Counted from the stretch's first letter, positions 24,062-36,450 are shown. The stretch is DNA of 64,000 bases from a bacterium (GCA_905221065.1 CAJNBS010000006.1:17937-81936); one strand, 5' to 3'. Notes: a model not told the origin generated them from the letters alone. Numbers and translations: made by a program.

Positions 24062-24766
24062 ATGAATTTATGGGATATTTTCTTTACGACCCAAGCAACA
24101 GAACCACCCAAATTTGACCTTTTTTGGTATGTCAGTATATTTACACTCTTGGCTTTGACCTTTTATACAGCCTATCGTTATCGTGAAAAGAAGGGTTATC
24201 AACGATTTTTCCAAATCTTGCAGGCAGTTCAGTTAATCCTTCTCTATGGTTGGTACTGGGTCAATCATATGCCACTGTCAGAAAGCTTACCCTTTTACCA
24301 TTGCCGTATGGCTATGTTTGTGGTGCTTTTGCTTCCTGGTCAGTCCAAATATCGGCAGTATTTTGCATTACTAGGAACATTTGGGACATTAGCAGCCTTT
24401 GTTTATCCAGTGCCAGATCCTTATCCATTCCCGCATATTGCGATTTTATCCTTTATCTTTGGGCACCTAGCTCTCATGGGAAATTCACTGGTTTATCTCT
24501 TGAGACAGTATGATGCAAGATTGCTAGATGTGAAGAGAATTTTTCTTATGACCTTTGGACTAAATGCCTTAATTTTTGTGGTCAATTTAGTAACAGGTGG
24601 AGATTACGGATTCCTGACAAAACCGCCATTGGTTGGAGATCATGGCTTAGTAGCTAATTATTTGATTGTTTCTCTGGCCTTGTCAGCAGCCATTACTTTG
24701 ACCAAGAAAATCTTGGAACTATTTTTAGAACAAGAAGCAGAAAAAATGATTGCAAAGAAAGCTTAG
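24062..24766 (+). CDS. TIGR02206/YwaF-like integral membrane protein
   Basis: 234 residues with about seven hydrophobic segments and few loops; a conserved-looking SESLPFYHCRMAMF stretch and PVPDPYPFPH in a loop. Resembles the YwaF/TIGR02206 family of unknown function. It has its own upstream region (TGG-TATAAT at about 24015-24023) and a terminator overlapping its stop codon. Confidence 0.75.
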   Translation: MNLWDIFFTTQATEPPKFDLFWYVSIFTLLALTFYTAYRYREKKGYQRFFQILQAVQLILLYGWYWVNHMPLSESLPFYHCRMAMFVVLLLPGQSKYRQYFALLGTFGTLAAFVYPVPDPYPFPHIAILSFIFGHLALMGNSLVYLLRQYDARLLDVKRIFLMTFGLNALIFVVNLVTGGDYGFLTKPPLVGDHGLVANYLIVSLALSAAITLTKKILELFLEQEAEKMIAKKA

Positions 24767-24784
24767 AAATGAGCTTTCTTTTTT
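24755..24784 (+). terminator. Terminator of the YwaF-like gene
   Basis: AAGAAAGCT (24755-24763) pairs with AGCTTTCTT (24772-24780), then TTTT. The stem overlaps the stop codon. Confidence 0.85.
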
Positions 24785-24895
24785 GGCAATAGACAGATTG
24801 TTGTTGGCTACATAGAACAGAAAAATTCTTGTAAAGGAAAAGTGAAAAATTGGCTAGTAAATTTAGGAAAAAACTGAGCACAATCAGATTTTTTG

Positions 24896-24904
24896 TGTTA
24901 TAAT
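24896..24904 (+). promoter_or_regulatory. ftsA promoter, extended -10
   Basis: TGT-TATAAT, hexamer at 24899-24904, 82 bp before ftsA; no convincing -35. Confidence 0.6.
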
Positions 24905-24985
24905 ATTCTGTGAATAGCTATGCCCATGTTTAGCTATGGAATATTACGAAGTGAGAAACTTGGAAGATAGAGAGGATGCGATGTA

Positions 24986-26359
24986 ATGGCTAGAGAAGGC
25001 TTTTTTACAGGTCTAGATATTGGAACAAGCTCTGTCAAGGTGCTTGTAGCCGAGCAGAGAAATGGTGAATTAAATGTAATTGGCGTGAGTAATGCCAAAA
25101 GTAAAGGTGTAAAGGATGGAATTATAGTTGATATTGATGCAGCAGCAACTGCTATCAAATCAGCTATTTCCCAAGCGGAAGAGAAGGCTGGCATTTCAAT
25201 CAAATCAGTGAATGTCGGCTTGCCTGGTAATCTTTTGCAGGTAGAACCAACTCAAGGGATGATTCCAGTAACATCTGATACAAAGGAAATTACGGATCAA
25301 GATGTTGAAAATGTTGTCAAATCAGCTTTGACGAAGAGTATGACACCTGACCGTGAAGTCATTACCTTTATTCCTGAAGAATTTATTGTGGATGGTTTCC
25401 AAGGGATTCGTGACCCACGGGGCATGATGGGGGTTCGCCTTGAAATGCGTGGCTTGCTTTATACAGGACCTCGTACTATCTTGCACAATTTGCGTAAGAC
25501 GGTTGAGCGTGCAGGTGTTCAGGTTGAAAATGTTATCATTTCGCCACTAGCAATGGTTCAATCAGTTTTGAACGAAGGTGAACGTGAATTTGGTGCGACA
25601 GTGATTGATATGGGGGCAGGGCAAACGACTGTCGCTACAATCCGTAACCAAGAACTCCAGTTTACCAATATTCTCCAAGAAGGTGGAGATTATGTAACTA
25701 AGGATATCTCTAAAGTCTTGAAAACTTCTCAGAAGTTGGCTGAAGGTTTGAAATTAAACTATGGAGAGGCTTATCCTCCTCTTGCAAGTAAAGAAACTTT
25801 CCAAGTAGAGGTTATTGGGGAAGTAGAACCTGTTGAAGTGACAGAAGATTACTTGTCAGAGATTATTTCCGCACGAATCAAGCATATCTTTGAACAAATC
25901 AAACAAGACCTAGAAAGAAGACATTTATTGGATCTTCCTGGTGGAATTGTTTTAATCGGTGGAAATGCTATTTTACCAGGTATGGTAGAATTGGCTCAAG
26001 AAGTCTTTGGTGTCCGTGTGAAACTCTATGTTCCAAACCAAGTTGGTATTCGCAATCCAGCCTTTGCGCATGTGATTAGTCTATCAGAATTCGCTGGACA
26101 ATTGACAGAAGTCAATCTTTTGGCTCAAAGAGCAGTCAAGGGTGAGGTTGCTCTGACTCATCAACCAATTAGTTTTGGAGGAATGATTCAGAAAACAGCT
26201 CAGTTTGTACAATCAACGCCTGTTCAACCAGCCCCTGCTCCAGAAGTAGAGCCGGTGGCGCCTACAGAACCAATGGCGGATTTCCAACAAGCTTCACAAA
26301 ATAAACCGAAATTAGCAGATCGTTTCCGTGGCTTGATCGGAAGCATGTTTGACGAATAA
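24986..26359 (+). CDS. ftsA: Cell division protein FtsA
   Basis: 457 residues. Actin-like fold with phosphate loop FTGLDIGTSSVKVL, the SHS2 region, DMGAGQTTVA and GGIVLIGGNAILPG. The C-terminal tail KPKLADRFRGLIGSMFDE is the amphipathic membrane-targeting helix. FtsA anchors FtsZ to the membrane. First gene of the ftsA-ftsZ-ylm-divIVA cluster. Confidence 0.97.
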   Translation: MAREGFFTGLDIGTSSVKVLVAEQRNGELNVIGVSNAKSKGVKDGIIVDIDAAATAIKSAISQAEEKAGISIKSVNVGLPGNLLQVEPTQGMIPVTSDTKEITDQDVENVVKSALTKSMTPDREVITFIPEEFIVDGFQGIRDPRGMMGVRLEMRGLLYTGPRTILHNLRKTVERAGVQVENVIISPLAMVQSVLNEGEREFGATVIDMGAGQTTVATIRNQELQFTNILQEGGDYVTKDISKVLKTSQKLAEGLKLNYGEAYPPLASKETFQVEVIGEVEPVEVTEDYLSEIISARIKHIFEQIKQDLERRHLLDLPGGIVLIGGNAILPGMVELAQEVFGVRVKLYVPNQVGIRNPAFAHVISLSEFAGQLTEVNLLAQRAVKGEVALTHQPISFGGMIQKTAQFVQSTPVQPAPAPEVEPVAPTEPMADFQQASQNKPKLADRFRGLIGSMFDE

Positions 26360-26372
26360 AGAGGAAAAATAA

Positions 26373-27635
<1,263 letters not shown>

Positions 27636-27639
27636 GTAA

Positions 27640-28311
27640 ATGAATGTAAAAGAAAATACAGAACGTGTTTTTCGAGAAGTCGCAGAAGCAAGTTTGAGTG
27701 CTCATCGCGAGAGTGGCTCAGTCTCTGTCATTGCAGTTACCAAGTATGTAGATGTACCGACAGCGGAAGCTTTGCTTCCGCTAGGGGTTCATCATATCGG
27801 TGAAAATCGTGTAGATAAGTTTCTAGAGAAATATGAAGCTTTAAAAGATAGAGATGTGACTTGGCATTTGATTGGTACCTTGCAAAGACGTAAGGTGAAA
27901 GATGTCATTCAATACGTTGATTATTTCCATGCTTTGGACTCAGTAAAGCTAGCAGAGGAAATTCAAAAAAGAAGTGACCGAGTCATCAAGTGTTTCCTTC
28001 AGGTAAATATTTCTAAAGAAGAAAGCAAACACGGTTTTTCGAGAGAGGAACTGCTGGAAACCTTGCCAGAGTTAGCCAGACTAGATAAGATTGAATATGT
28101 TGGTTTAATGACGATGGCACCTTTTGAGGCTAGTAGTGAGCAGTTGAAAGAAATTTTCAAGGCGACCCAAGATTTACAAAGAGAAATTCAAGAAAAACAA
28201 ATTCCAAATATGCCTATGACCGAGTTAAGTATGGGAATGAGTCGTGATTATAAAGAAGCGATTCAATTCGGTTCCACCTTTGTTCGTATAGGTACAGCAT
28301 TTTTTAAGTAG
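27640..28311 (+). CDS. ylmE: PLP homeostasis protein YlmE/YggS family
   Basis: 223 residues. PLP-binding lysine in AVTKYVDVP, GENRVDKFLEK, WHLIGTLQRRK and the LSMGMSRDYKEAI phosphate-binding loop mark the family. It binds pyridoxal phosphate and helps balance B6 and amino acids. Starts 4 bases after ftsZ within the division cluster. Confidence 0.93.
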   Translation: MNVKENTERVFREVAEASLSAHRESGSVSVIAVTKYVDVPTAEALLPLGVHHIGENRVDKFLEKYEALKDRDVTWHLIGTLQRRKVKDVIQYVDYFHALDSVKLAEEIQKRSDRVIKCFLQVNISKEESKHGFSREELLETLPELARLDKIEYVGLMTMAPFEASSEQLKEIFKATQDLQREIQEKQIPNMPMTELSMGMSRDYKEAIQFGSTFVRIGTAFFK

Positions 28312-28859
<548 letters not shown>

Positions 28860-28860
<1 letters not shown>

Positions 28861-29123
28861 TGATTTTTTTAATTCGTCTGATTTATAATGCAGTGGATAT
28901 TTACTCCCTGATTTTGCTAGCCTTTGCTGTCATGTCTTGGTTTCCAGGTGCCTACGAATCCAGTTTAGGTCGTTGGATTGTAGCATTGGTAAAACCAGTG
29001 CTTGCTCCCTTGCAACGCCTGCCTTTACAGATAGCGGGTCTTGATTTATCTGTTTGGGTTGCGATTGTTTTGATTCGATTTTTAGGAGAAAACCTAGTTC
29101 GTTTTCTGGCGATGATAGGATGA
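28860..29123 (+). CDS. ylmG: YggT-family membrane protein YlmG
   Basis: 87 residues with two membrane segments and the conserved segment VKPVLAPLQRLPLQIAGLDLS. Translationally coupled on both sides: start overlaps the sepF stop, stop overlaps the ylmH start. Family role is in membrane/envelope organisation, not firmly defined. Confidence 0.92.
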
Positions 29124-29905
29124 ATAAAGGGATTTACCAGCATTTCTCCATAGAAGATCGTCCATTTCTTGACAAGGGAATGGAATGGATAAAGAAGGTA
29201 GAAGATAGCTATGCTCCTTTTTTAACTCCTTTTATCAATCCTCATCAGGAGAAACTATTAAAAATTTTGGCCAAAACCTATGGTCTTGCTTGTAGCAGTA
29301 GTGGGGAATTCGTCTCGAGTGAGTATGTCCGAATTTTATTATACCCAGATTATTTTCAACCAGAGTTTTCAGATTTTGAAATGTCTCTCCAGGAAATTGT
29401 GTATTCCAATAAATTTGAACACTTGACGCATGCTAAGATTTTAGGGACAGTCATCAATCAATTAGGGATTGAACGGAAACTTTTTGGAGATATCCTAGTA
29501 GATGAAGAACGGGCGCAGATTATGATTAATCAGCAGTTTCTTCTTCTCTTTCAAGATGGATTAAAGAAAATTGGCCGTATACCCGTTTCGCTGGAGGAAC
29601 GTCCTTTCACCGAGAAAATAGATAAGCTAGAACAGTATCGAGAGCTGGATTTATGCGTGTCTAGTTTTAGATTAGATGTTCTTTTATCAAATGTTTTGAA
29701 ACTATCTAGGAATCAAGCAAACCAGTTGATTGATAAGAAACTTGTCCAAGTAAATTATCATATGGTAGACAAATCAGATTATACTGTTCAAGTCGGAGAC
29801 TTGATTAGTGTGAGAAAATTTGGGCGCTTGAGATTGCTTCAAGATAAGGGACAAACTAAAAAAGAGAAGAAAAAAATAACAGTCCAGTTATTATTAAGTA
29901 AGTGA
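29120..29905 (+). CDS. ylmH: S4-domain RNA-binding protein YlmH
   Basis: 261 residues from ATG 29120 (MNKGIYQHF), overlapping the ylmG stop by 4 bp; the longer in-frame start at 29054 lies deep in ylmG. C-terminal S4 domain from about RLDVLLSNVLKLSRNQANQL to the end. YlmH homologs bind stalled 50S subunits with peptidyl-tRNA in ribosome rescue. Confidence 0.92.
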   Translation: MNKGIYQHFSIEDRPFLDKGMEWIKKVEDSYAPFLTPFINPHQEKLLKILAKTYGLACSSSGEFVSSEYVRILLYPDYFQPEFSDFEMSLQEIVYSNKFEHLTHAKILGTVINQLGIERKLFGDILVDEERAQIMINQQFLLLFQDGLKKIGRIPVSLEERPFTEKIDKLEQYRELDLCVSSFRLDVLLSNVLKLSRNQANQLIDKKLVQVNYHMVDKSDYTVQVGDLISVRKFGRLRLLQDKGQTKKEKKKITVQLLLSK

Positions 29906-29913
29906 GGAAAAAT

Positions 29914-30795
29914 ATGCCAATTACATCGTTAGAAATCAAAGATAAAACCTTTAGCACACGTTTTAGAGGTTTTGATCCAGAAGAAGTAGATGAATTTTTA
30001 GATATTGTAGTTCGTGATTATGAAGATTTGGTTCGTTCTAATCATGATAAGGATTTACATATTAAAAATTTGGAAGAGCGTTTGTCTTACTTTGATGAGA
30101 TGAAAGATTCGTTGAGCCAGTCTGTATTGATTGCCCAAGATACAGCTGAGAGAGTGAAACAAACAGCACATGAACGTTCAAACAATATCATTCATCAAGC
30201 TGAACAGGATGCACATCGATTATTGGAAGAAGCAAAATACAAGGCAAATGAAATTCTTCGTCAGGCTGCTGATAATGCTAAGAAAGTTGCTGTTGAAACC
30301 GAAGAATTGAAGAACAAGAGTCGTGTCTTCCACCAACGTCTCAAATCTACAATTGAGAGTCAGTTGGCTATTGTTGAATCTTCAGATTGGGAAGATATTC
30401 TTCGTCCAACAGCTACTTATCTTCAGACAAGTGATGAAGCCTTTAAAGAAGTTGTTAGCGAAGTACTTGGAGAACCGATTCCTTCATCAGTTGAGGAAGA
30501 ACCAATTGATATGACACGTCAATTTTCTCCAGAAGAAATGACAGAGTTACAGGCTCGTATTGAGGCAGCTAATAAAGAATTGGCTGAATTTGAAGCTCAA
30601 GCTAAACAGGAAGTGGAAGCTCCAACTCCTGTAGTGAGTCCTCAAGTTGAAGAAGAGCCTGCTCATCCAGTTGGTCCAATGTACGAAGAGCCAGAAGTAG
30701 CTCCAGTGCATCCGACAGGTCCAACACCAGCTAAAGAAACTGTTGATTCAGCACCGGGAATTGAAGCACCGCAAGAATCCGTTACAATTTTATAA
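29914..30795 (+). CDS. divIVA: Cell division protein DivIVA
   Basis: 293 residues from ATG 29914 (MPITSLEIKDK), with GAGGAAA upstream. The N-terminal lipid-binding domain (FSTRFRGFDPEEVDEFLD) is followed by long coiled coil (to about residue 160) and a Pro/Glu-rich tail with HPVGP and HPTGP repeats. DivIVA marks curved membrane at septum and poles. Last gene of the division cluster. Confidence 0.96.
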   Translation: MPITSLEIKDKTFSTRFRGFDPEEVDEFLDIVVRDYEDLVRSNHDKDLHIKNLEERLSYFDEMKDSLSQSVLIAQDTAERVKQTAHERSNNIIHQAEQDAHRLLEEAKYKANEILRQAADNAKKVAVETEELKNKSRVFHQRLKSTIESQLAIVESSDWEDILRPTATYLQTSDEAFKEVVSEVLGEPIPSSVEEEPIDMTRQFSPEEMTELQARIEAANKELAEFEAQAKQEVEAPTPVVSPQVEEEPAHPVGPMYEEPEVAPVHPTGPTPAKETVDSAPGIEAPQESVTIL

Positions 30796-31020
30796 GAAAT
30801 GATGTGAGAACAATATCTTATCCTTATATTTCCAGCGAGCAGGAGATGGTGTGAGTCCTGCATTCCCTAATGATAAGATTATCCTCTCAAACTCTCAAGT
30901 CTGAACAGAGTAAGATTTGACGTTCCCCACGTTACGGGATAAGAGGGAGAAAGATTAGATCTTTTTCCGAATAAAGGTGGTACCACGATTTTCGTCCTTT
31001 TTGGAAGTCGTGGTTTTTAA
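30796..31020 (+). promoter_or_regulatory. Isoleucine T-box riboswitch leader
   Basis: Stem I with arms TCTTATC and GATAAGA around an internal loop whose 3' side holds ATC (30881-30883), an Ile specifier codon. The T-box core AGGTGGTACCACG is at 30975-30987. Terminator: ACCACGA (30982-30988) with TCGTGGT (31008-31014) then T4. Uncharged tRNA-Ile is expected to allow read-through into ileS. It starts directly after the divIVA stop; I found no convincing own promoter. Confidence 0.93.
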
Positions 31021-31047
31021 TTTGTTATTATTTATAAAGGAGATACC

Positions 31048-33840
31048 ATGAAACTCAAAGATACCCTTAATCTTGGGAAAACAGCTTTCCCAATGCGTGC
31101 AGGCCTTCCTACCAAAGAGCCAGTTTGGCAAAAGGAATGGGAAGATGCAAAACTTTATCAACGTCGTCAAGAATTGAACCAAGGAAAACCTCATTTCACC
31201 TTGCATGATGGCCCTCCATACGCGAACGGAAATATCCACGTTGGACACGCTATGAACAAGATTTCAAAAGATATCATTGTTCGTTCAAAATCTATGTCAG
31301 GATTTTATGCACCATATATCCCAGGTTGGGATACTCACGGTCTGCCAATCGAGCAAGTTTTGGCAAAACAAGGTGTCAAACGTAAAGAAATGGACTTGGT
31401 TGAGTACTTGAAACTTTGCCGTGAATACGCTCTTTCACAAGTAGATAAACAACGTGAAGACTTCAAACGTTTGGGTGTTTCTGGTGACTGGGAAAATCCA
31501 TATGTGACTTTGACTCCGGACTATGAAGCAGCCCAAATCCGTGTCTTTGGTGAGATGGCTAATAAAGGTTATATCTACCGTGGTGCCAAGCCAGTTTACT
31601 GGTCTTGGTCATCTGAGTCTGCCCTTGCGGAAGCAGAGATTGAATACCATGACTTGGTTTCAACTTCCCTTTACTATGCCAATAAGGTAAAAGATGGCAA
31701 AGGTGTTCTAGATACAGATACTTATATCGTAGTTTGGACAACTACTCCATTTACTATCACAGCTTCTCGTGGCTTGACTGTTGGAGCGGATATTGATTAC
31801 GTCTTGGTTCAACCTGCTGGTGAAGCTCGTAAGTTTGTGGTTGCTGCAGAATTGTTGACTAGTTTGTCTGAGAAATTTGGTTGGGCTGACATTCAAGTTT
31901 TGGCAACTTACCGTGGTCAAGAATTGAACCACATCGTAACAGAACACCCGTGGGATACAGCTGTAGATGAACTCGTTATCCTTGGTGACCACGTTAAGAC
32001 TGACTCTGGTACAGGTATTGTCCATACAGCCCCTGGTTTTGGTGAGGACGACTACAATGTCGGTATTGCTAATGGTCTTGAAGTCGCAGTCACTGTTGAC
32101 GAGCGTGGTATCATGATGGCTAATGCTGGTCCTGAGTTTGAAGGTCAGTTCTATGACAAGGTAGTTCTAACTGTTATCGAAAAACTTGGTAATCTTCTCC
32201 TTGCTCAAGAAGAAATCTCTCACTCATACCCATTTGACTGGCGTACGAAAAAACCAATTATCTGGCGTGCAGTTCCACAGTGGTTTGCCTCAGTTTCTAA
32301 ATTCCGCCAAGAAATCTTGGATGAAATTGAAAAAGTGAAATTCCACTCAGAATGGGGTAAAGTCCGTCTTTACAATATGATCCGCGACCGTGGCGACTGG
32401 GTTATCTCTCGTCAACGTGCTTGGGGTGTTCCACTTCCAATCTTCTACGCTGAAGACGGTACAGCGATCATGACAGCTGAAACCATTGAACATGTGGCTC
32501 AACTCTTTGAGGAACACGGTTCTATCATCTGGTGGGAACGTGATGCTAAGGATCTCTTACCAGAAGGATTTACGCATCCAGGTTCACCAAATGGTGAGTT
32601 CAAGAAAGAAACAGATATCATGGACGTTTGGTTTGACTCAGGTTCATCATGGAATGGAGTTGTAGTAAACCGTCCTGAGTTGACTTACCCAGCAGACCTT
32701 TACCTAGAAGGTTCTGACCAGTATCGTGGATGGTTCAACTCATCACTTATCACATCTGTTGCCAATCATGGTGTAGCACCTTACAAACAAATCTTGTCAC
32801 AAGGTTTTGCCCTTGACGGTAAAGGTGAGAAGATGTCTAAATCTCTTGGAAATACCATTGCTCCTAGCGATGTTGAAAAACAATTTGGTGCGGAAATCTT
32901 GCGTCTCTGGGTAACAAGTGTTGACTCAAGCAATGACGTGCGTATCTCTATGGATATCTTGAGCCAAGTCTCTGAAACTTACCGTAAGATTCGTAATACC
33001 CTTCGTTTCTTGATTGCTAATACATCTGATTTTAACCCAGCTCAAGATGCAGTAGCTTACGATGAGCTTCGTTCAGTTGATAAGTACATGACCCTTCGCT
33101 TTAACCAGCTTGTCAAGACCATTCGTGATGCTTACGCAAACTTTGAATTCTTGACAATCTACAAGGCCTTGGTAAACTTTATCAACGTTGACTTATCGGC
33201 CTTCTACCTTGACTTCGCTAAAGACGTTGTTTACATCGAAGGTGCCAAATCATTGGAACGCCGTCAAATGCAGACTGTTTTCTATGACATTCTTGTGAAA
33301 ATTACCAAACTCTTGACACCAATCCTTCCTCACACTGCGGAAGAAATCTGGTCATATCTTGAATTTGAAGCAGAAGACTTCGTTCAATTGTCTGAATTGC
33401 CAGAAGCAGAGTCATTTGCTAACCAAGAAGAAATCTTGGATACCTGGGCAGCCTTCATGGACTTCCGTGGACAAGCTCAAAAAGCCTTGGAAGAAGCTCG
33501 TAATGCCAAAGTAATCGGTAAATCACTTGAAGCACACTTGACAGTTTATCCAAACGAAGTTGTGAAAACTCTACTCGAAGCAGTAAACAGCAATGTAGCT
33601 CAACTATTGATCGTGTCTGAATTGACCATCGCAGAAAGACCAGCTCCAGCATCTGCTGTTAGCTTTGAAGATGTGGCCTTCACAGTAGAACGCGCTGCAG
33701 GTGAAGTATGTGACCGTTGCCGTCGTATCGACCCAACAACAGCAGAACGCAGCTACCATGCAGTCATCTGTGACCACTGTGCAAGCATCGTAGAAGAAAA
33801 CTTTGCAGGCGCAGTCGCAGAAGGATTTGAAGAGAAATAA
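31048..33840 (+). CDS. ileS: Isoleucyl-tRNA synthetase
   Basis: 930 residues, the full bacterial length. HIGH motif as HVGH (64-67), KMSKS in [10 protein letters not shown], editing domain [11 protein letters not shown] with the Thr-rich region, and a C-terminal zinc ribbon CDRC...CDHC. It charges tRNA-Ile. Controlled by the T-box leader. Confidence 0.98.
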   Translation: MKLKDTLNLGKTAFPMRAGLPTKEPVWQKEWEDAKLYQRRQELNQGKPHFTLHDGPPYANGNIHVGHAMNKISKDIIVRSKSMSGFYAPYIPGWDTHGLPIEQVLAKQGVKRKEMDLVEYLKLCREYALSQVDKQREDFKRLGVSGDWENPYVTLTPDYEAAQIRVFGEMANKGYIYRGAKPVYWSWSSESALAEAEIEYHDLVSTSLYYANKVKDGKGVLDTDTYIVVWTTTPFTITASRGLTVGADIDYVLVQPAGEARKFVVAAELLTSLSEKFGWADIQVLATYRGQELNHIVTEHPWDTAVDELVILGDHVKTDSGTGIVHTAPGFGEDDYNVGIANGLEVAVTVDERGIMMANAGPEFEGQFYDKVVLTVIEKLGNLLLAQEEISHSYPFDWRTKKPIIWRAVPQWFASVSKFRQEILDEIEKVKFHSEWGKVRLYNMIRDRGDWVISRQRAWGVPLPIFYAEDGTAIMTAETIEHVAQLFEEHGSIIWWERDAKDLLPEGFTHPGSPNGEFKKETDIMDVWFDSGSSWNGVVVNRPELTYPADLYLEGSDQYRGWFNSSLITSVANHGVAPYKQILSQGFALDGKGEKMSKSLGNTIAPSDVEKQFGAEILRLWVTSVDSSNDVRISMDILSQVSETYRKIRNTLRFLIANTSDFNPAQDAVAYDELRSVDKYMTLRFNQLVKTIRDAYANFEFLTIYKALVNFINVDLSAFYLDFAKDVVYIEGAKSLERRQMQTVFYDILVKITKLLTPILPHTAEEIWSYLEFEAEDFVQLSELPEAESFANQEEILDTWAAFMDFRGQAQKALEEARNAKVIGKSLEAHLTVYPNEVVKTLLEAVNSNVAQLLIVSELTIAERPAPASAVSFEDVAFTVERAAGEVCDRCRRIDPTTAERSYHAVICDHCASIVEENFAGAVAEGFEEK

Positions 33841-33900
33841 GTTGAAAAGTCCAGGGAAAACTCAATCTGAGAAGAAAAGACAACTAATCTTATAGACTAT

Positions 33901-33947
33901 AAAACGCATTGTATCAAGTTTTTGAATACCTGATATGATGCGTTTTT
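33901..33947 (+). terminator. ileS terminator
   Basis: AAAACGCATTGTATCA (33901-33916) pairs with TGATATGATGCGTTTT (33931-33946, two G-U pairs), T run at the end. Confidence 0.85.
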
Positions 33948-33987
33948 ATAATATTAGAAGTTTATTGTCGTTTTCTTGTCTCAATTA

Positions 33988-34091
33988 ATACTCTTCGAAA
34001 ATCAAATCCAAATCACGTCAGCGTCGCCTTACCGTACTTAAGTACAGCTTGGGCTAGCTTCCTAGTTTGATTTTTGATTTTCATTGAGTAT
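33988..34091 (+). repeat. BOX element (boxA-boxC)
   Basis: ATACTCTTCGAAAATC at the start, CATTGAGTAT at the end; CGTCAGCGTCGCCTTACCGT core. boxB replaced by GTACTTAAGTAC palindrome. Confidence 0.85.
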
Positions 34092-34123
34092 AACTTTACA
34101 TCGTTGTATATGGTTGAATTTCA

Positions 34124-34168
34124 AAAAGCTCATGAATCATCTGAAAAGTAGATTTCATGAGCTTTTAT
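34124..34168 (-). terminator. Bidirectional terminator for the nucleotidyltransferase-like gene
   Basis: AAAAGCTCATGAA (34124-34136) pairs with TTCATGAGCTTTT (34154-34166); A and T runs on the two sides suit both strands. It follows the stop of the minus-strand gene. Confidence 0.75.
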
Positions 34169-34179
34169 TTGTTGGCATT

Positions 34180-34971
34180 CTAAAGGGATTCATCAATCAA
34201 GTGTTTAAGATTTGATAGGAGATGCTCCAAAGTTAGGACTGTTTTCTGCTGGTGAGCTAGTTGGTAGAGATTTTGAAAGTAGTCTTGAATATCGTTCTCA
34301 AAATTTTGAGGTAGATGAGAGCAATTGTTTTTTGCGAACTGGAGCATGCGTTTTTCTCCTGGATGGAGCTGCTCATTGAAGGCGAAGAGCAAATCGAAAT
34401 AAGAGGCGAAAAACTCACTAGTGCGGTGATTGATGCTGAGTAAATCTTGGCGTTTGAGGGCTTTTTTGATTTGTCTTGAAAAAGCTGGCATAGCTTGGTC
34501 GAGAAGCAGAGACTGCTTGTTTATGATATTCTTTTTCAGTTCAGCTGGATAAGGAAGATTGTACTTTTTCTGGAGAGCAGCATAGTGACCATCTCGATCG
34601 TATATAATCTTACTGTTGAGCAGATTGTACCACATACAAGTAGTGTAAGAATTCTGGGTTTGGTGCTCTAAAACCACGGCTTGTAAATCTTTGTCAAATT
34701 CGTCCAGAGAGCGGTAAATCAGCTCGATTTCGATACCATTATTGAGAACACAATCATCCTCCAATTCCCAAAATTGATTGCCAATTTCCATATAGGAGCA
34801 GTGTTTACTGAGGATTTCTTTTCGTATGTCTGGTGTGAGAGGAGCACTGAGGTAGACATATACATCATAATCAGAGTCTTTGTCAAAATCTTGTCCGGCC
34901 CGTGAACCTCCTAGAGCTAGAGCCTCTACTTGCTCCAGTTGAGCCAATTCTTTAAAGAGATGTTGTGGCAT
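34180..34971 (-). CDS. Nucleotidyltransferase-fold protein with DUF4037-like C-terminus
   Basis: 263 residues. The N-terminus has the polymerase-beta-like motif GGSRAG-x5-DSDYDVYVY (about 22-41), with Asp residues suited to bind metal, and a third acidic position in GIEIELIY. The remainder is helical and resembles the DUF4037 region. Adenylyl- or nucleotidyl-transfer to a small molecule is possible; substrate unknown. Monocistronic, between two convergent/divergent terminators. Confidence 0.7.
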   Translation of the reverse strand: MPQHLFKELAQLEQVEALALGGSRAGQDFDKDSDYDVYVYLSAPLTPDIRKEILSKHCSYMEIGNQFWELEDDCVLNNGIEIELIYRSLDEFDKDLQAVVLEHQTQNSYTTCMWYNLLNSKIIYDRDGHYAALQKKYNLPYPAELKKNIINKQSLLLDQAMPAFSRQIKKALKRQDLLSINHRTSEFFASYFDLLFAFNEQLHPGEKRMLQFAKNNCSHLPQNFENDIQDYFQNLYQLAHQQKTVLTLEHLLSNLKHLIDESL

Positions 34972-35176
34972 AATGTTAACCTTCTTTATTTTTTGACATC
35001 ATTCTAACAAAAAGTAAAGAGACTAGCAAGGGTGAAATGGAAATTTCTTTTCACATATTTGCTTAATTTTATTTCATATTATGCAAGTTTTTATTTTATA
35101 ATTTCAGAAAATGCTTTTTTTTTTTTAGCAAATATGATACAATTTTATTTGAAAAAAATAAAAAAGGAGATTTATT

Positions 35177-35575
35177 ATGAAGTCAAAAGCTTTAGCACTT
35201 TATAGTGGTATTGTTGGTTTAGTAGGTGGACTCTACTTGCTTATTGCCCCGTTTCTTTTACTAGCAGCAGTTGTGAGTACAGCTGCTACAGCAACAGCTA
35301 CACAGAGTCCTGAATTAACTGCATCTACAACAGTTGCAGGAATTGCAGGAGTTTTACTCCCAACCGTTTTAAAAATTGCAATTTTAGTTTTAGGAATTGT
35401 TGCGATTGTATACTATAAGGGAGAAAGTCGTGTTGGTTCGGCTCCTTCTGTTCTATTAATCGTAGGTGGAGCAGTTGGCTTGATTCCAGCTCTTGGTTGG
35501 GTAGGAGGAATCCTAGCAATTATCGGTGGTTCACTATTTTTAGGAAGTCTCAAAAAATTCAAAGTTGAAGTATAA
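35177..35575 (+). CDS. Small four-helix membrane protein (DUF4064-like)
   Basis: 132 residues with four hydrophobic segments and an Ala/Thr-rich stretch between the first two. Strong AAAGGAG site. Preceded by an A/T-rich upstream region with a T10 run and followed by a terminator, so it is a single-gene unit. Function unknown. Confidence 0.7.
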   Translation: MKSKALALYSGIVGLVGGLYLLIAPFLLLAAVVSTAATATATQSPELTASTTVAGIAGVLLPTVLKIAILVLGIVAIVYYKGESRVGSAPSVLLIVGGAVGLIPALGWVGGILAIIGGSLFLGSLKKFKVEV

Positions 35576-35580
35576 AAAAT

Positions 35581-35615
35581 AAGGAAAAGGATTGCCAAAC
35601 AGTCCTTTCCTTTTT
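35581..35615 (+). terminator. Terminator of the small membrane protein gene
   Basis: AAGGAAAAGGA (35581-35591) pairs with TCCTTTCCTT (35603-35612, one bulge) followed by T's. Confidence 0.75.
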
Positions 35616-35705
35616 GGTTTTGACTAGCTTTTTTGTGAAAAATTGTGTAAAATAGAATAGATAAACGAGGGGAAACCTCGGAAAATTTAAAGGAGAATCC
35701 ATCTA

Positions 35706-36398
35706 ATGGTAAAATTGGTTTTTGCTCGCCACGGTGAGTCTGAATGGAACAAAGCTAACCTTTTCACTGGTTGGGCTGATGTTGATTTGTCTGAAAAAGG
35801 TACACAACAAGCGATTGACGCTGGTAAATTGATCAAAGAAGCTGGTATCGAATTTGACCAAGCTTACACTTCAGTATTGAAACGCGCTATCAAAACAACG
35901 AACTTGGCTCTTGAAGCTTCTGACCAATTGTGGGTTCCAGTTGAAAAATCATGGCGCTTGAACGAACGTCACTACGGTGGTTTGACTGGTAAAAACAAAG
36001 CTGAAGCAGCTGAACAATTTGGTGATGAGCAAGTTCACATCTGGCGTCGTTCATACGATGTATTGCCTCCAAACATGGATCGTGATGATGAGCACTCAGC
36101 TCACACAGACCGTCGTTACGCTTCACTTGACGACTCAGTAATTCCAGATGCTGAAAACTTGAAAGTGACTTTGGAACGTGCCCTTCCATTCTGGGAAGAT
36201 AAAATCGCTCCAGCTCTTAAAGATGGTAAAAACGTATTCGTAGGAGCTCACGGTAACTCAATCCGTGCCCTTGTAAAACACATCAAAGGTTTGTCAGATG
36301 ACGAAATCATGGACGTGGAAATCCCTAACTTCCCACCATTGGTATTTGAATTCGATGAAAAATTGAACGTAGTTTCTGAATACTACCTTGGAAAATAA
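35706..36398 (+). CDS. gpmA: 2,3-bisphosphoglycerate-dependent phosphoglycerate mutase
   Basis: 230 residues. Phosphohistidine motif ARHGESEWN (His about 9), RHYGGLTG and [10 protein letters not shown] with the second catalytic His. It interconverts 3- and 2-phosphoglycerate in glycolysis. Codon use is strongly biased, as expected of a highly expressed gene. Confidence 0.98.
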   Translation: MVKLVFARHGESEWNKANLFTGWADVDLSEKGTQQAIDAGKLIKEAGIEFDQAYTSVLKRAIKTTNLALEASDQLWVPVEKSWRLNERHYGGLTGKNKAEAAEQFGDEQVHIWRRSYDVLPPNMDRDDEHSAHTDRRYASLDDSVIPDAENLKVTLERALPFWEDKIAPALKDGKNVFVGAHGNSIRALVKHIKGLSDDEIMDVEIPNFPPLVFEFDEKLNVVSEYYLGK

Positions 36399-36407
36399 AA
36401 AATTGTA

Positions 36408-36434
36408 AGTCTAGAATTGATTTCTAGGCTTTTT
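36408..36434 (+). terminator. gpmA terminator
   Basis: AGTCTAGAA (36408-36416) pairs with TTCTAGGCT (36422-36430, one G-U), then T5. Confidence 0.8.
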
Positions 36435-36450
36435 ATGTTAGTATGGTAGT

